A DNA stretch of 64,000 nt from Ottowia sp. (GTDB lineage: Bacteria; Pseudomonadota; Gammaproteobacteria; Burkholderiales; Burkholderiaceae_C), in NCBI RefSeq assembly GCF_016703145.1, contig NZ_JADJCO010000002.1, forward strand, positions 496,001-560,000, given 5' to 3'. A model generated the notes under the pieces. It worked only from the letters and a program-made list of their open reading frames with translations. It had not been told where the DNA came from and did no database searches. The position numbers and the translations under genes were made by a program. How positions within the stretch are numbered: the first letter of the stretch is position 1; every line of letters begins with the position of its first letter. Shown here piece after piece: positions 63,829 through 64,000 of this stretch.

Positions 63829-64000
63829 GGACCTTTTCCTTTCTGGTGGTCGGGAGAGGGGCCATGGGTGGGCGCCTCTGCCAGACCATTCTTGGCAGGG
63901 GCGCGGGCGCCGGCGCGTCGGCGGGGCGACGGCATTCCTGTCGGCCGAGGCCGACATCCGCGTAGGAAAGGGGAGTGGCGAGCCCGGGGCTACTTGGTGC

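Overview
The window is high-GC, gene-dense chromosomal DNA with the gene content of a Burkholderiales betaproteobacterium, most likely family Comamonadaceae. The pointers are Bug/TctC solute-binding proteins, a Burkholderiales-type porin, the Rieske oxygenase / xseB-ispA-dxs neighbourhood, TRAP transporters, and a short intergenic repeat (core close to GCGCAATATCCACGCGGGCT) present in more than ten copies. Family and genus are inference; nothing here fixes a species.

Layout. 1-5343: edge-truncated AbiEii toxin, a frameshifted FAD oxidoreductase, a 320-bp MITE-like element (copy A), an FNR/Dnr-type regulator with a perfect TTGAT-N4-ATCAA site, glycerate kinase, and two small toxin-antitoxin remnants or modules (BrnT/BrnA-like; orphan VapB). 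5473-21674: tRNA-Thr(CGT), dienelactone hydrolase, a frameshifted ZIP transporter, sulfurtransferase, DMT exporter, Rieske oxygenase, the isoprenoid genes xseB-ispA-dxs, a TRAP transporter split into two convergent units, and the molybdate locus modABC with divergent modE. 21805-37160: two mirror-image catabolic modules, each with an AraC regulator, a TauD-type dioxygenase, a beta-keto acid cleavage enzyme (BKACE) and a Bug binding protein. The second also carries a YeiH-type exporter, an MFS carrier, two MDR oxidoreductases and a small hydrolase. 37165-45325: PhyH dioxygenase, crcB, rdgC, a fused 5-oxoprolinase-type enzyme, MITE copy B in inverted orientation, an SDR and a DUF937 protein.

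45325-56169 is a defence island. It holds a methyltransferase relic, a frameshifted ASCH gene, an RHH antitoxin and PIN toxin, a large DNA methyltransferase (YeeA-like), a frameshifted RhuM gene, an AAA ATPase + HNH nuclease pair resembling Septu PtuAB, a DEAH helicase (YeeB-like) and a GIY-YIG nuclease (YeeC-like). PIN toxin, methyltransferase and RhuM are joined by 4-nt start/stop overlaps. The ATPase/HNH pair is bracketed by two ~75-bp direct repeats, so it reads as a cassette nested inside a YeeABC-type locus.

56219-64000: aldehyde dehydrogenase, a membrane proton pyrophosphatase with an unusual C-terminal OmpA-like domain divergent from soluble pyrophosphatase, msrA, a CopD-like protein and two DUF4398-type lipoproteins.

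The two most interesting themes are the composite defence island and the duplicated TauD-BKACE-Bug modules, whose substrate is unknown. Four genes carry single frameshifts (728-1812, 6732-7585, 45640-46087, 49609-50453); these may be real decay or indel errors in the assembly.
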